Origin: Rhodobacteraceae bacterium IMCC1909
GTDB lineage: Bacteria; Pseudomonadota; Alphaproteobacteria; Rhodobacterales; Rhodobacteraceae
Direction of reading: 5' to 3'
Assembly: GCA_030704425.1 (NCBI GenBank)
Contig: JAPDHM010000002.1
Coordinates: 1,178,001-1,242,000, forward strand
DNA: 64,000 bases
Both the position numbers and the translations under genes were made by a program. Positions 36,729-45,798 of the stretch are shown here, piece after piece. The notes beneath the pieces are model-generated. The model was not told the DNA's origin. It worked only from the letters and a program-made list of their open reading frames with translations, and made no database searches. Position 1 is the stretch's first letter. Each line of letters starts with the position of its first letter.

Positions 36729-37426
36729 ATGCGTGCCTCCAGACGATATTTGCCCTTCAGGAAGGTGGCTATATCCTCTGCAATTGCAGAGTTTTGGATC
36801 GGTACGCCGCGCAATTGATCGGCGCGTTCCATGAAAGCAGCTGGATAGACCGGGCTTGAGCGTCGCGATTTTACATAATCGTCGAAGACTGAATTGCTAA
36901 ACTCAGGATGCGGCTGCACCGTGAAGGCTTTTTGCCCATAGACCAGCGCAGCGAATTGACAAAATGGGCTGCTGGCGATGACTTGAGCGTCTGGAGGTAG
37001 GACTTTGATTTGATCTTGGTGCCAAGCATTTAACGTCACATCACCATGACCTTTAAAGCTGTAGTCATGTCGACCAATAGCCCAGCCCCCGCCAAATTTT
37101 TCCACACGCCCCCCCAGCGCTTGCGCAATGATCTGGTGACCAAAGCAAATGCCAACCATGGGGCGCGCGCTGGCATAAATCTCACGGATCAAATCGCTTA
37201 AAGGGGGAATAAAAGCGTGATCCTCATAGGCGCCATGTTTGGAGCCGGAAATCAGCCATCCGTCGGCCGCGTCAATGGTTTCGGGAAAATCTCCATCCAC
37301 CACGTTCCAGGTTTGGAAAGTGAAGTCATAGATTTGAAACAAAGTGGCAAACATAGCGTCGAAATCGCCGTGCTGGGTACGTACCTCATCCGGCGCGTGG
37401 CCACATTGTAAAATGCCGATTAGCAT
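36725..37426 (-). CDS. Class I glutamine amidotransferase-like protein (possible PuuD role)
   Basis: A 233-residue stand-alone class I amidotransferase. The nucleophile Cys is in MVGICFGHQIIAQALGG (about residue 97) and the His/Glu pair in TVQPHPEFSNSVF. It resembles GMP synthase-type amidotransferase domains rather than the longer E. coli PuuD. In this setting it may hydrolyse a gamma-glutamyl amide (such as gamma-glutamyl-GABA) to recover glutamate; that is inference. It overlaps the next ligase gene by four bases. Confidence 0.88.
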   Translation of the reverse strand: MLIGILQCGHAPDEVRTQHGDFDAMFATLFQIYDFTFQTWNVVDGDFPETIDAADGWLISGSKHGAYEDHAFIPPLSDLIREIYASARPMVGICFGHQIIAQALGGRVEKFGGGWAIGRHDYSFKGHGDVTLNAWHQDQIKVLPPDAQVIASSPFCQFAALVYGQKAFTVQPHPEFSNSVFDDYVKSRRSSPVYPAAFMERADQLRGVPIQNSAIAEDIATFLKGKYRLEARI

Positions 37427-37486
37427 TGGAACCTCTTGTAGATTATGCGTACCCTATGCAGGTTCCGCAGGTTTGAAAAGACTTGT

Positions 37487-38764
37487 TTAGGCCGTATCAA
37501 TTAGGGCCATAAGTGCATCATGATCCGAAAGCTTATCAAAGAGATCGCGCTCTTGTGACTTTGTAGCTGCGAGATTTTCCAAAATGAGCGGCGGCATGAA
37601 GTGCTCAAGAAGTGGTGCTTCGAGCCCTTCAATCGCCGCCGAAAGATCTGGCAACAGTCCGGGAAGCTGTGCGGTGTGCTCATAAGCGTTGCCCTCAATG
37701 GGTGCGGGCGGCACGGCATTGCGTTCGATACCCTCGAGAGCGGCGCCGAAAATGGCGGCAAAAAGCAAATAAGGATTGGCGTCGCCGCCCGCAACGCGAT
37801 GTTCAATCCGTGTGGCTGCCTTTGGCCCACTGGGAATGCGCACTGCCACGGTACGGTTTTCATAGCCCCAGGTGGCGGAGGTCGGAGCATGGGCACCAGC
37901 TACGAAGCGTTCGAAACTATTGGCATAGGGCGCGAAGAACAGCGTGCTGGCCTCGAAGGCCTCCAGGCAGCCTGCAATTGCGGACAGCAAATTGTTCTGG
38001 CTGCAGAAGATGTTTTCACCCGCCTGATTGATAACTGAGAAATGCGTATGTAGCCCGTTGCCGCTCTCATGGGAAAAAGGTTTGGCCATGAAGGTTGCGG
38101 CCATGCCGTGATTGCGTGCGGTGCCTTTGATCAATTCTTTCAGCAAAATCACGTTATCGGCGATGTGAAGCGCTGGGCCATGGGTCATCGTGACTTCGAA
38201 TTGTCCAACGCCAGCTTCTGTGGTGATGGTCAAATCACCGATTCCCATCAGCTTTGCGCCTTCGGACACATCGTTGAAGAAGTGATCGAAACCATCCAAC
38301 TCTCGCAGGGATAAAATTTCGGTTCCACTCAACCGGCGGCCAGTTTTGGGGTTCAGGGGGGGCGCAAGGTTGCCGCCATCTTCGAGTAAGAAAAATTCAA
38401 GTTCACAGGCTGCAATGACCTGCCAACCATGACCGGCATAACGGTCCAAAACATCACGCAACGCGATACGCGGGTCGCCCTCAAAGGGGGAACCGTCTTC
38501 GTTATGCATCACCCGCAGATCCAACTCGGCTTCGCCCGCCACCCAAGGCAGAGGCAAAGGATCGCGGCCCGCCGGCTCCAAAATGCCATCTTGATCGCCG
38601 GTTTCGAACACCAGCGGAGAATCTTGGATATCCGCCCCGAAGACGTCAATATTCAGGACGGACAACGGCATACGCATTTGTTTGCCGTTCATGCCTTTTG
38701 GGACGCGTTTGCCACGTAATTGACCATTGAGATCAACCGCCGCGACACGAATAGATTTGCTCAT
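37487..38764 (-). CDS. Glutamine synthetase-like gamma-glutamyl ligase (PuuA-like), copy 2
   Basis: A 425-residue second ligase of the same superfamily, clearly diverged from copy 1. Here the active-site blocks are CELEFFLLEDGG, GVGQFEVTMTHGPAL, SGNGLHTHFSVINQ and the NRTVAVRIPSGPKAATRIEHR region. It begins MSKSIRVAAVDLNGQLRGKR. Having two such ligases suggests two acceptor amines or a heteromeric enzyme. It overlaps the upstream permease by four bases, tying it to the transporter. Confidence 0.9.
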   Translation of the reverse strand: MSKSIRVAAVDLNGQLRGKRVPKGMNGKQMRMPLSVLNIDVFGADIQDSPLVFETGDQDGILEPAGRDPLPLPWVAGEAELDLRVMHNEDGSPFEGDPRIALRDVLDRYAGHGWQVIAACELEFFLLEDGGNLAPPLNPKTGRRLSGTEILSLRELDGFDHFFNDVSEGAKLMGIGDLTITTEAGVGQFEVTMTHGPALHIADNVILLKELIKGTARNHGMAATFMAKPFSHESGNGLHTHFSVINQAGENIFCSQNNLLSAIAGCLEAFEASTLFFAPYANSFERFVAGAHAPTSATWGYENRTVAVRIPSGPKAATRIEHRVAGGDANPYLLFAAIFGAALEGIERNAVPPAPIEGNAYEHTAQLPGLLPDLSAAIEGLEAPLLEHFMPPLILENLAATKSQERDLFDKLSDHDALMALIDTA

Positions 38765-39564
38765 CTTATGACCTGTGGCCTATAGCGCAGTTTCGGGCGC
38801 GCTTGATTTGGAAGATGTCGATTGAGCCGTGCGTTGACAAGTCCAAAAATACCGATGATCACAAAAGTGAGCAGGATAAAATAAAAGGCCAAAATTGGAT
38901 AGGCGACGAAGGGATTAAAAGTCTTATCTGCGAAATAGCTGGCATAATAGAGGGCATCTCCGCGCTGTTGCCAGGCTGGAAAGCCTGAGAAGAACACCAA
39001 GGTGGTCGCATGGAACAGAAAAATTGCCTCATTGGTATAGGCAGGCCATGCCAGGCGCATGCTGGTCGGCCAGATCACGTGGCGGAAACGCGACCAGCCC
39101 GAAAGGCCATAGGCATCGGCGGCCTCAACCTCTCCTTTTGGCACGGACCGCAACGCGCCGTAGAAAATTTCGGCAGAATAGGCGGCTGTGTTGAGGATCA
39201 GCACCAAGAGCGCCCCAAATTGTGCTGCGGTGAGCCAAGGCAGAAGACCTTGCTGTTTGAGGCGAAGAAAGATGAAATAGGCCAAGAAAAATTGGATAAA
39301 CAGCGGGGATCCGCGGAAAATCAAAATAAACCATTCTGCCGGCTGGCGCAGGATAGCGTGGGGGCTGGCCTTGGCGAGCGCCATCGCATTGGCAATGAAA
39401 AATCCGATCAACAGCGCCAAGGTTCCGAAATAGATATTCCAAATCAGGCCCGAGCCAATCAGCGTGAAATGCTGGCAGAGGGTGAAATCTGACTTGGGCA
39501 GCAGGCGTTCACCATAGCCCAGAGCGCGCAGGCCATAGTCTAAAATGGTTTGCTGGCAACTCAT
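38761..39564 (-). CDS. Polar amino acid-type ABC transporter permease (HisM-like)
   Basis: A 267-residue inner-membrane permease of the His/Glu/Gln/Arg family. It has about five helices and the cytoplasmic EAA loop VPKGEVEAADAYGLSGWSRF, followed by FRHVIWPTSMRLAWPAYTNE. Pairing with the next permease gives a heterodimer as in HisQM. It overlaps that gene by four bases and the ligase by four. Confidence 0.92.
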   Translation of the reverse strand: MSCQQTILDYGLRALGYGERLLPKSDFTLCQHFTLIGSGLIWNIYFGTLALLIGFFIANAMALAKASPHAILRQPAEWFILIFRGSPLFIQFFLAYFIFLRLKQQGLLPWLTAAQFGALLVLILNTAAYSAEIFYGALRSVPKGEVEAADAYGLSGWSRFRHVIWPTSMRLAWPAYTNEAIFLFHATTLVFFSGFPAWQQRGDALYYASYFADKTFNPFVAYPILAFYFILLTFVIIGIFGLVNARLNRHLPNQARPKLRYRPQVIR

Positions 39565-40427
39565 GACGGTGCTCCCAATGTGCCCTGGCCATGGGTGAGG
39601 CGTTGCATCACGCGTTCAAGCACCACTTCTGAGAGTTTGGTGAAGGCGAGGTAAAAGACCAGCAGAAACAAAAAATACTGCATGCGCCAGTCACCATGGG
39701 GGTAGTCGGAGAATTTTGCCTGTTTCGTGCCGCCCAATTCGCGGGCCCAGTAGACAACGTCTTCGACGCCAAGCAAAAATAGCAGTGGTGTGGCTTTAAT
39801 CAAAACCATCCAAAGATTAGACAGTCCCGGCAGGGCATAGACCCACATTTGCGGCACCAAAATGCGCCAAAACACCTGCGCTGGGCGCATTCCATAGGCC
39901 TGCGCCGTTTCTATCTGTGCTTGGGGTACAGCGCGCATGGCGCCATATAGAACATTTGCAGCAAAGGCTCCAAAGACGATAGCGAACGTCAGAACCGCTG
40001 TGAAAAACCCGTAAATCTCATGCACATATTGTGGGGCAGTGCCCAGGGGTAGCTTGGCAGCCGCGCAAACGACAAAATCATTGCCCCGGCGAATAGGTTC
40101 GTTCCAATCAGGGCAAAGCGCTTGATGGCGTAGCCATTCGAAACCCTGATCGAGCGCGATGACGAAAAATAAGAAAAAAGCGATATCGGGCACGCCGCGC
40201 ACAGCGGAGATATAGGTTTTACCGACAAGGCGTAATGGCAAGAGCCGGGCGCGGGCCAGGGTGGCGCCGCCAAAGCCAAATGCGAGCGCCGTTGGGGCAG
40301 TGACAGCCAAGAGGATCAGCACAGTTGCGAAGGATTGATAGAACAACAGGTGTTTGCCCGTGGTCAGATAGCAGCTGAGCCAGGGAAGGCTGGTAAGGAG
40401 GCTTGGATCTGAACAAAAGCTAAAAAT
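39561..40427 (-). CDS. Polar amino acid-type ABC transporter permease (HisQ-like), probable ATT start
   Basis: A permease of about 288 residues, with the EAA loop VPQAQIETAQAYGMRPAQVF and the segment AVRGVPDIAFFLFFVIALDQ. The first usual start codon in frame is a TTG at 40346. Clearly protein-like sequence continues upstream of it for 27 codons (FSFCSDPSLLTSLPWLSCYL then TTGKHLL). This resembles the N-terminus of related Rhodobacterales permeases, which begin about MFxFCxDP. The codon at the matching place is ATT (40425-40427), with AAGG about ten bases before it. There is no ATG, GTG or TTG in that stretch. An ATT start is therefore proposed; CTG at 40367 or TTG at 40346 are the alternatives. 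Confidence 0.72.
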   Translation of the reverse strand: MFSFCSDPSLLTSLPWLSCYLTTGKHLLFYQSFATVLILLAVTAPTALAFGFGGATLARARLLPLRLVGKTYISAVRGVPDIAFFLFFVIALDQGFEWLRHQALCPDWNEPIRRGNDFVVCAAAKLPLGTAPQYVHEIYGFFTAVLTFAIVFGAFAANVLYGAMRAVPQAQIETAQAYGMRPAQVFWRILVPQMWVYALPGLSNLWMVLIKATPLLFLLGVEDVVYWARELGGTKQAKFSDYPHGDWRMQYFLFLLVFYLAFTKLSEVVLERVMQRLTHGQGTLGAPS

Positions 40428-40525
40428 AGGACTGGGACCTTCGGTTTGGCGTCGGCTGGCCTTTTTCGGTGATTGTTTGGTTTAAAGTTATAAATGCGCC
40501 AAATGCGGCGGAATTGTGGGAAAAT

Positions 40526-40550
40526 GGGGGCGCGGGCGAACCTCGCCCCC
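40526..40550 (-). terminator. GC-rich hairpin between the binding-protein and permease genes
   Basis: A ten-position stem (GGGGGCG plus GG against CC plus CGCCCCC, one mismatch) with a five-base loop. On the minus strand it is followed by ATTTT. It sits 13-38 bases after the binding-protein stop. Such hairpins commonly stabilise or attenuate transcripts so that the periplasmic protein is made in excess of the permeases. Confidence 0.6.
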
Positions 40551-40563
40551 AAAGGTTTGTTAT

Positions 40564-41277
40564 TTAGAACTGTTCACCAACGTCCCATTTGGCGATCAAG
40601 GCGTTCAATGACCCATCTGCTTTCATTGAGGCGATCGCTGCGTCAAATTTGCCGCGCAGCTCTGCATCAGATTCGCGCAGCCCCATGCCAACGCCGCCAC
40701 CGATCAACTCTTGCTGCGCGAGGAGCACCAAATCGGCATCGCCCTCTGCCACGGGGTTGAGATAGGATTTATCCGCCAACACCGCATCGGCTTCGCCATT
40801 TTTCACGGCAGCAACAGTTTCTTCCGGTGTTGCAAATTCCACAAGTGTGGCGCCTGAGGCGGCGATAAAGCTGGCTTGAATGGTATTGGTTTGCGCAGCA
40901 ATCACAGCACCCGAGAGATCCACATCAGCCGAGAGGGCCATATAAGCAGACGGATCAGGTTGGGTATAGTTTTGCGTGAAATCGATCACCTCATCACGCT
41001 CGGCTGTGATCGACATACCGGCGATGATGGTGTCGTAGTTGCCGGACACCAAGTTTGGAATAATGCTGTCCCAGTCGTTTACGACCCATTCGCAGGTCAA
41101 CTCGGCACGCGTGCAGAGTTCATCGCCCAATTCACGCTCGAAACCGTCAACTTCGCCAGCATCGTTGATGAAGTTATAGGGGGGATAGGCACCTTCGGTG
41201 CCCATCCGGATTGTATCGGCAAAGGACATGCCAGCGGTCAGTGCCAAAGCGGCGGTGGTCAAGATTAGTTTGCTCAT
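40564..41277 (-). CDS. Periplasmic amino acid/amine-binding protein (SBP_bac_3)
   Basis: A 237-residue substrate-binding protein with a signal peptide (MSKLILTTAALALTAGMSFA, cleavage after SFA). The family 3 fold begins TIRMGTEGAYPPYNFIN and includes ERDEVIDFTQNYTQPDPSAY. The mature protein is small for the family. The ligand cannot be fixed from sequence. The ligases and oxidase in the same operon suggest an amine or basic amino acid rather than simple histidine. Confidence 0.92.
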   Translation of the reverse strand: MSKLILTTAALALTAGMSFADTIRMGTEGAYPPYNFINDAGEVDGFERELGDELCTRAELTCEWVVNDWDSIIPNLVSGNYDTIIAGMSITAERDEVIDFTQNYTQPDPSAYMALSADVDLSGAVIAAQTNTIQASFIAASGATLVEFATPEETVAAVKNGEADAVLADKSYLNPVAEGDADLVLLAQQELIGGGVGMGLRESDAELRGKFDAAIASMKADGSLNALIAKWDVGEQF

Positions 41278-41310
41278 ATGTATCTCCCTAAGATATGTGG
41301 TTGAGTCTGT

Positions 41311-42084
41311 TTAAGCGACGGCAGAAAGAAACTGCTGAAGCCGTTGTGATTTCGGTGCACCAAAGAGGGTCTCAGGGGGACCTTGTTCCTCAATCACCCC
41401 TTGGTGCAAGAAAATAACGTGATTGGCCACATCGCGTGCCATGGCCATATCATGGGTCACGATGAGCATGGTGCGCCCTTCCGCGGCGAGATCCTTGATG
41501 ACGCCGATCACCTCCTGCTCCAATTCTGGATCAAGAGCGGACGTGGGCTCATCGAATAAAAGTGCTTCCGGCTCCATAGCCAAGGCGCGGGCGATGGCAG
41601 CCCTTTGTTGTTGCCCGCCAGACAGCTGGGCAGGGTAGACATCACATTTTTCGCCAATACCCACTTTGTCCAAAAGCTTGCGGGCGCGGGCTTCTACTTT
41701 GGATTTATCCTGCTTGAGTGCGGTTACCGGAGCTTCCATGACATTTTGTAAGATGGTCATATGCGCCCAAAGGTTGAATTGCTGAAAGACCATCGACAGG
41801 TTGGTGCGCAGCCGGGTAACTTGTGCGGCATCTGCGGGACGTCGGTTGTGGCCCTCAGAGCTCCAGCGGACTGCCTCACCTTGAAACAAAATCGCGCCTT
41901 CTTGGCTGATCTCCAGCATATTGCAGCAGCGCAGCAGAGTGGATTTTCCCGATCCAGACGAGCCAATCAGCGCCACCACATCGCCACGTTTGGCAGTGAT
42001 GTCGATGCCCTTCAGAACTTTAAGATCACCATAGGCTTTATGGAGGTCTCTGATTTCAATCACGGGTATATTTTGGTCACTCAC
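41311..42084 (-). CDS. Polar amino acid-type ABC transporter ATPase (HisP-like)
   Basis: A 257-residue ABC ATPase. Walker A is [17 protein letters not shown], the Q-loop is MVFQQFNLWAHMTILQNV, the signature is LSGGQQQRAAIARA, Walker B is ALLFDEPTSALDPE, and the H-loop is IVTHDMAMARDV. The GTG at 42084 (VSDQNIPVIEIRDLHKAYG) lines up with the usual family start; the ATG four codons earlier (42096) is an alternative. It is the first gene of the transporter-catabolism run. Confidence 0.93.
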   Translation of the reverse strand: MSDQNIPVIEIRDLHKAYGDLKVLKGIDITAKRGDVVALIGSSGSGKSTLLRCCNMLEISQEGAILFQGEAVRWSSEGHNRRPADAAQVTRLRTNLSMVFQQFNLWAHMTILQNVMEAPVTALKQDKSKVEARARKLLDKVGIGEKCDVYPAQLSGGQQQRAAIARALAMEPEALLFDEPTSALDPELEQEVIGVIKDLAAEGRTMLIVTHDMAMARDVANHVIFLHQGVIEEQGPPETLFGAPKSQRLQQFLSAVA

Positions 42085-42162
42085 GACAGCCCCCATCCTA
42101 CCAGAAAATATATTAGGCGAGGAAGGGTGCGGCTCGCAATCTAAAAGCGGCATCCGGTGAAA

Positions 42163-42879
42163 TTAAGGGGCCGGAGGCAGTGAAAATTGCAGATATGTCT
42201 CTGCGCTGATCTCGATGAGGTCAAATATTTGGAGTGTTTGCCGGTCTTTTGGACCAATTGAGAGAATCGCTTGCCGTAGAGCAACACGCAGGGCGGCTGC
42301 GTTTTCTCCCAATGCGGTAATATAGGGCAGAGTTGGCGTGGCCGGAGTGGTGGCGCAGATCTCTAACCTGGAAGCTTTATCCCAATCGCGCGTCAGAAAA
42401 TGCCAGGTCAACGCATCCACGGAAGCCAGATCAGCCTGTCCTTGCAAAACAGCGCGGGCTGAGGCTGCGTGCCCGCCCGTTTGCAGCCGTTTGGCGCCGG
42501 TCAGGCCGATAGATTGGGGTGCGGCCCAGCCCGATTGTGACAGCGGTTCATTGTAGGCCAAGGTAAAGTCATTGGCTGCAAGGTTTGGAGTGGCGCCTTT
42601 GCGGGCCAGGAGCACCGAGCAGTAGTATCCCGGCGGACAATTTGAAATTTGGTTGTCTGGCGTGGCGATCAGCTGCACCTGGCCATGCAGCGCCGCGCGA
42701 TAGGGCAGGCCGCAGGTTTGGGACATATAGAGCTCTGGGCTGAGCCAATCGACCATGAGATTTTCGCTCGGTGGTGTGAGGTCTGGCGCATCTGGTAAGT
42801 GGTCTTGCATGGCCTGCCATAGGCGCCGGTGTGCGGCGCGATTGGCCAGAACATCATACATGGGCAGATGCGCGATCAT
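42163..42879 (-). CDS. PhnD/SsuA-type substrate-binding-like protein without signal peptide
   Basis: A 238-residue protein that looks like the phosphate/phosphonate-binding periplasmic fold (MSQTCGLPYRAALHGQVQLI, CPPGYYCSVLLARKG, GQADLASVDALTWHFL). It opens MIAHLPMYDVLANRAAHRRL and has no signal peptide, so it is probably cytoplasmic or uses its fold for another purpose. The ATG at 42879 avoids overlap with the TerB gene; an upstream ATG at 42921 exists. It lies between TerB and the ABC operon on the same strand, 78 bases before the ATPase gene. Confidence 0.78.
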   Translation of the reverse strand: MIAHLPMYDVLANRAAHRRLWQAMQDHLPDAPDLTPPSENLMVDWLSPELYMSQTCGLPYRAALHGQVQLIATPDNQISNCPPGYYCSVLLARKGATPNLAANDFTLAYNEPLSQSGWAAPQSIGLTGAKRLQTGGHAASARAVLQGQADLASVDALTWHFLTRDWDKASRLEICATTPATPTLPYITALGENAAALRVALRQAILSIGPKDRQTLQIFDLIEISAETYLQFSLPPAP

Positions 42880-42883
42880 GGGC

Positions 42884-43303
42884 CTAGGCCTGTTTGCGGG
42901 CCAGGGCGCTGTCGCGATCATTGACGCCGAGCAGGCTTGCCAAAAGGCGCATCAGCGCATCTTCTTCTGAATCGCGGGCCCCGTCGGCCAAAACAACATG
43001 CCACAGCGCGCGCACGACATCAAAGCGCTCTTCATAGGGCACCTCTTCCTTAATCGCACGGGTGAATCGCACAGTGTCGGGCGCTTCAGCCTCAAGCGCC
43101 TCAGCAGTCTGGCGCAGCTTGGCGGCTTGATCGGCGGATAATTGATACAGCAAGCCAAGCACGGCATCGATCCTTGCTATTTCCGTTGCGGAATAGTCAT
43201 CGTCAGATTTGGCGATCCGCACCATGAGGGCAGCCATGGCTTCAGAGGCGCTGATATCTCGCTCACTGCCTGGGGATTTGGACGAAAACAATGATGCAAA
43301 CAT
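42884..43303 (-). CDS. TerB-domain protein
   Basis: A 139-residue all-helical acidic protein of the TerB family. It shows the paired repeats IAKSDDDYSATEIARI and VLADGARDSEEDALM, metal-ligand-like acidic turns as in TerB of Klebsiella. The family name refers to tellurite resistance, but isolated TerB proteins such as this have no known specific role. No other ter genes are near. The PhnD-like gene starts five bases after its stop. Confidence 0.82.
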   Translation of the reverse strand: MFASLFSSKSPGSERDISASEAMAALMVRIAKSDDDYSATEIARIDAVLGLLYQLSADQAAKLRQTAEALEAEAPDTVRFTRAIKEEVPYEERFDVVRALWHVVLADGARDSEEDALMRLLASLLGVNDRDSALARKQA

Positions 43304-43336
43304 GAGGAGCCTCCAGGGTTGGGGTTGCGGCGATGA

Positions 43337-43630
43337 TTAGCCGTCATATCCTTCGACAATCACCATATCCCCAATCGAAACTGGAGTGCGTAGGGCTTTT
43401 GCGGCTTGATAAGTCGCGCTGTTATAGCAATCTTGTGCCGCTTGCAGGTTTGGAAACTCAATTACAATCGTTCGCGCGCGCAGCTGGCCTTCGGGAAATT
43501 CAGCGGCGCCCGCCCGCACAAGAAATTTGCCCTCATAGGCGCGTAGGGCTGGCGCGGCGGCGATTTTATAGGCCTCATAGGCCTCAGCATCACTGATCTG
43601 ATTGTGGGCGATCCAATATCCTTTGGCCAT
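43337..43630 (-). CDS. DUF1330 protein
   Basis: A 97-residue ferredoxin-like alpha/beta-barrel protein: MAKGYWIAHNQISDAEAYEA at the N-terminus and TIVIEFPNLQAAQDCYNSAT in the second half, as in DUF1330 family members. Function is unknown. It follows pyrG by 18 bases on the same strand and may be read through from it. Confidence 0.88.
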   Translation of the reverse strand: MAKGYWIAHNQISDAEAYEAYKIAAAPALRAYEGKFLVRAGAAEFPEGQLRARTIVIEFPNLQAAQDCYNSATYQAAKALRTPVSIGDMVIVEGYDG

Positions 43631-43648
43631 AGGGCCCTCCTTTGTGTG

Positions 43649-45292
43649 TTAAACCAAACGGCTCATTTCCTTAGCAGCGCGGACAAAATCGCGGAACAAA
43701 GGATGCGGCGCAAATGGTTTGGACTTCAACTCTGGATGAAATTGAACGCCAATAAACCAAGGGTGATCTTTAACCTCAACAATCTCCGGCAAGCGGCCGT
43801 CTGGCGACATGCCTGAGAAGAGCAGCCCTTTTTCTTCGAGCTGCTTGCGAAATTGGATGTCGACTTCATAGCGGTGACGATGACGCTCTTCGATGGCCGT
43901 GCTGCCATAGATTTTTGCCACCAATGAATCTGGGTTCAAAGTGGCATTATAGGCGCCAAGGCGCATGGTGCCGCCCTTGTCGTCATCTTCGTTGCGCCGC
44001 ACCCGATGATTGCCCTGCACCCATTCTTTCAAGTGGTAGACCACGGGGGTGAAACGCTTCTTGCCGGCCTCATGATCAAATTCTTCCGATCCCGCATCTG
44101 CAACGTTGGACAGGTTGCGGGCGGCCTCAATCACCGCCATTTGCATGCCAAGGCATATCCCGAGGTAGGGCACTTTGCGCTCACGCGCGAATTGCGCCGC
44201 TTTGATTTTGCCTTCCGTGCCGCGCTCGCCAAAACCGCCGGGAACCAAAATAGCGTGATACCCGTCGAGATGTGGCGCGGCGTCTTCGTGATCAAAGACT
44301 TCGGCATCAACCCATTCGACATTAACCTTTACCCGATTGGACATGCCGCCATGGGTGAGTGCCTCTTTGATTGACTTATAGGCGTCTTCTAGCTGTGTGT
44401 ATTTGCCGACAATCGCCACATTAACTGCACCCTCTGGATTGTTGACACGGTCCTGCACGTCCTCCCATTTGCTCAGGTCAGGCTGTGGCGCGGGGGAGAT
44501 ATTGAATGCATCTAAAACGGCTTGGTCAAGCCCCTGGGCGTGATAGGCCAAGGGGGCTTCGTAGATGGAATTGAGATCATAGGCGGCGACCACCGCATCG
44601 GGGCGTACATTGCAAAACAGGGCGATTTTCTCCCGCTCTTTGTCGGGAATCGGATGCTCGGAGCGGCAGACCAAAATATCTGGGGCAATGCCAATGGATT
44701 GCAATTCTTTAACGCTGTGCTGCGTGGGTTTCGTTTTCAGCTCGCCGCTGGCCGCGAGATAAGGCAACAGCGTGAGATGCATGAAAATACAGTCCCCGCG
44801 TGGCTTGTCGTGGGAGAATTGGCGAATGGCTTCAAAAAATGGCAGGCCTTCAATATCGCCCACTGTTCCGCCAATTTCGCAGAGCATAAAATCGACTTCA
44901 TCGTCACCGACTTTCAAAAACTCTTTAATTTCGTTGGTGACATGGGGCACCACCTGAATGGTTTTGCCCAAATAATCGCCGCGGCGTTCTTTTTCCAGCA
45001 CGGTTGAGTAGATTCGACCCGAAGAGACAGAATCAGTCATCCGTGCTGCCACACCGGTGAAGCGTTCATAGTGGCCCAAATCCAGATCCGTTTCCGCGCC
45101 ATCATCCGTTACGAAGACCTCCCCATGCTCAAAGGGGGACATCGTGCCGGGATCAACGTTGAGATAGGGATCAAGTTTCCGCAGTCGTACGGAAAATCCA
45201 CGGGCCTGCAGGAGAGCGCCTAGGGCTGCAGAAGCCAAGCCTTTGCCAAGAGAAGACACAACACCACCAGTGATAAATACATAACGCGCCAT
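43649..45292 (-). CDS. pyrG: CTP synthase
   Basis: A 547-residue enzyme that aminates UTP to CTP with glutamine and ATP. The amidoligase domain begins [20 protein letters not shown] and has the metal/UTP region [20 protein letters not shown]. The C-terminal class I amidotransferase has the nucleophile Cys in [18 protein letters not shown] and the His/Glu pair in [12 protein letters not shown]. Full length with all catalytic residues. It is downstream of secG on the same strand, across 152 bases in which I see no gene. Confidence 0.97.
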   Translation of the reverse strand: MARYVFITGGVVSSLGKGLASAALGALLQARGFSVRLRKLDPYLNVDPGTMSPFEHGEVFVTDDGAETDLDLGHYERFTGVAARMTDSVSSGRIYSTVLEKERRGDYLGKTIQVVPHVTNEIKEFLKVGDDEVDFMLCEIGGTVGDIEGLPFFEAIRQFSHDKPRGDCIFMHLTLLPYLAASGELKTKPTQHSVKELQSIGIAPDILVCRSEHPIPDKEREKIALFCNVRPDAVVAAYDLNSIYEAPLAYHAQGLDQAVLDAFNISPAPQPDLSKWEDVQDRVNNPEGAVNVAIVGKYTQLEDAYKSIKEALTHGGMSNRVKVNVEWVDAEVFDHEDAAPHLDGYHAILVPGGFGERGTEGKIKAAQFARERKVPYLGICLGMQMAVIEAARNLSNVADAGSEEFDHEAGKKRFTPVVYHLKEWVQGNHRVRRNEDDDKGGTMRLGAYNATLNPDSLVAKIYGSTAIEERHRHRYEVDIQFRKQLEEKGLLFSGMSPDGRLPEIVEVKDHPWFIGVQFHPELKSKPFAPHPLFRDFVRAAKEMSRLV

Positions 45293-45444
45293 AAATAGAG
45301 AGATCCCCGTCGTTTCGAATTTTCGGCAAGAAAAACGCGCCTCACCACGGGATTAAAGCAGTAACAGCTCCGTGATGATTCTGCAATCTGATGATACAAG
45401 ATAAGGCGACAAAATTTACCGATGCCGCCATATTTAGGGGTGGA

Positions 45445-45798
45445 TTAGTCAGCAACCGGCAAAAGTGGCGCGGAATCCTCGACCGAAGGCGGCAATAGGG
45501 CATCGCCATCAACCGGTGTTTCTTGCTCGGTGGCCGGCATCAATTGATCCAAAACTGAGCTGCCAGAGGATTTTTGAACCTGTAGAATCGTTAGGGCCAG
45601 AGAGGTGCAAATAAAGGCAATCGCCAGACCCCAGGTCAGCTTGGTCAAAGCTGAGGACGCCGCGCGACCGGACATCGCCCCACCGCCAGCACCGCCGCCA
45701 CCCATACCCAGGCCGCCACCTTCAGAGCGTTGCAATAGAACCAGGCCAATCAACGAGATGGCCAGAAGAAGGTGGATGATCAAGACGACGTTTTGCAT
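45445..45798 (-). CDS. secG: Preprotein translocase subunit SecG
   Basis: A 117-residue inner-membrane protein of the SecYEG channel. Two hydrophobic helices (NVVLIIHLLLAISLIGLVLL and TWGLAIAFICTSLALTILQ) flank the glycine-rich cytoplasmic loop RSEGGGLGMGGGGAGGGAMS. The C-terminal acidic, proline-rich tail is normal for alphaproteobacteria. It is divergent from purA across 241 bases. Confidence 0.94.
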   Translation of the reverse strand: MQNVVLIIHLLLAISLIGLVLLQRSEGGGLGMGGGGAGGGAMSGRAASSALTKLTWGLAIAFICTSLALTILQVQKSSGSSVLDQLMPATEQETPVDGDALLPPSVEDSAPLLPVAD

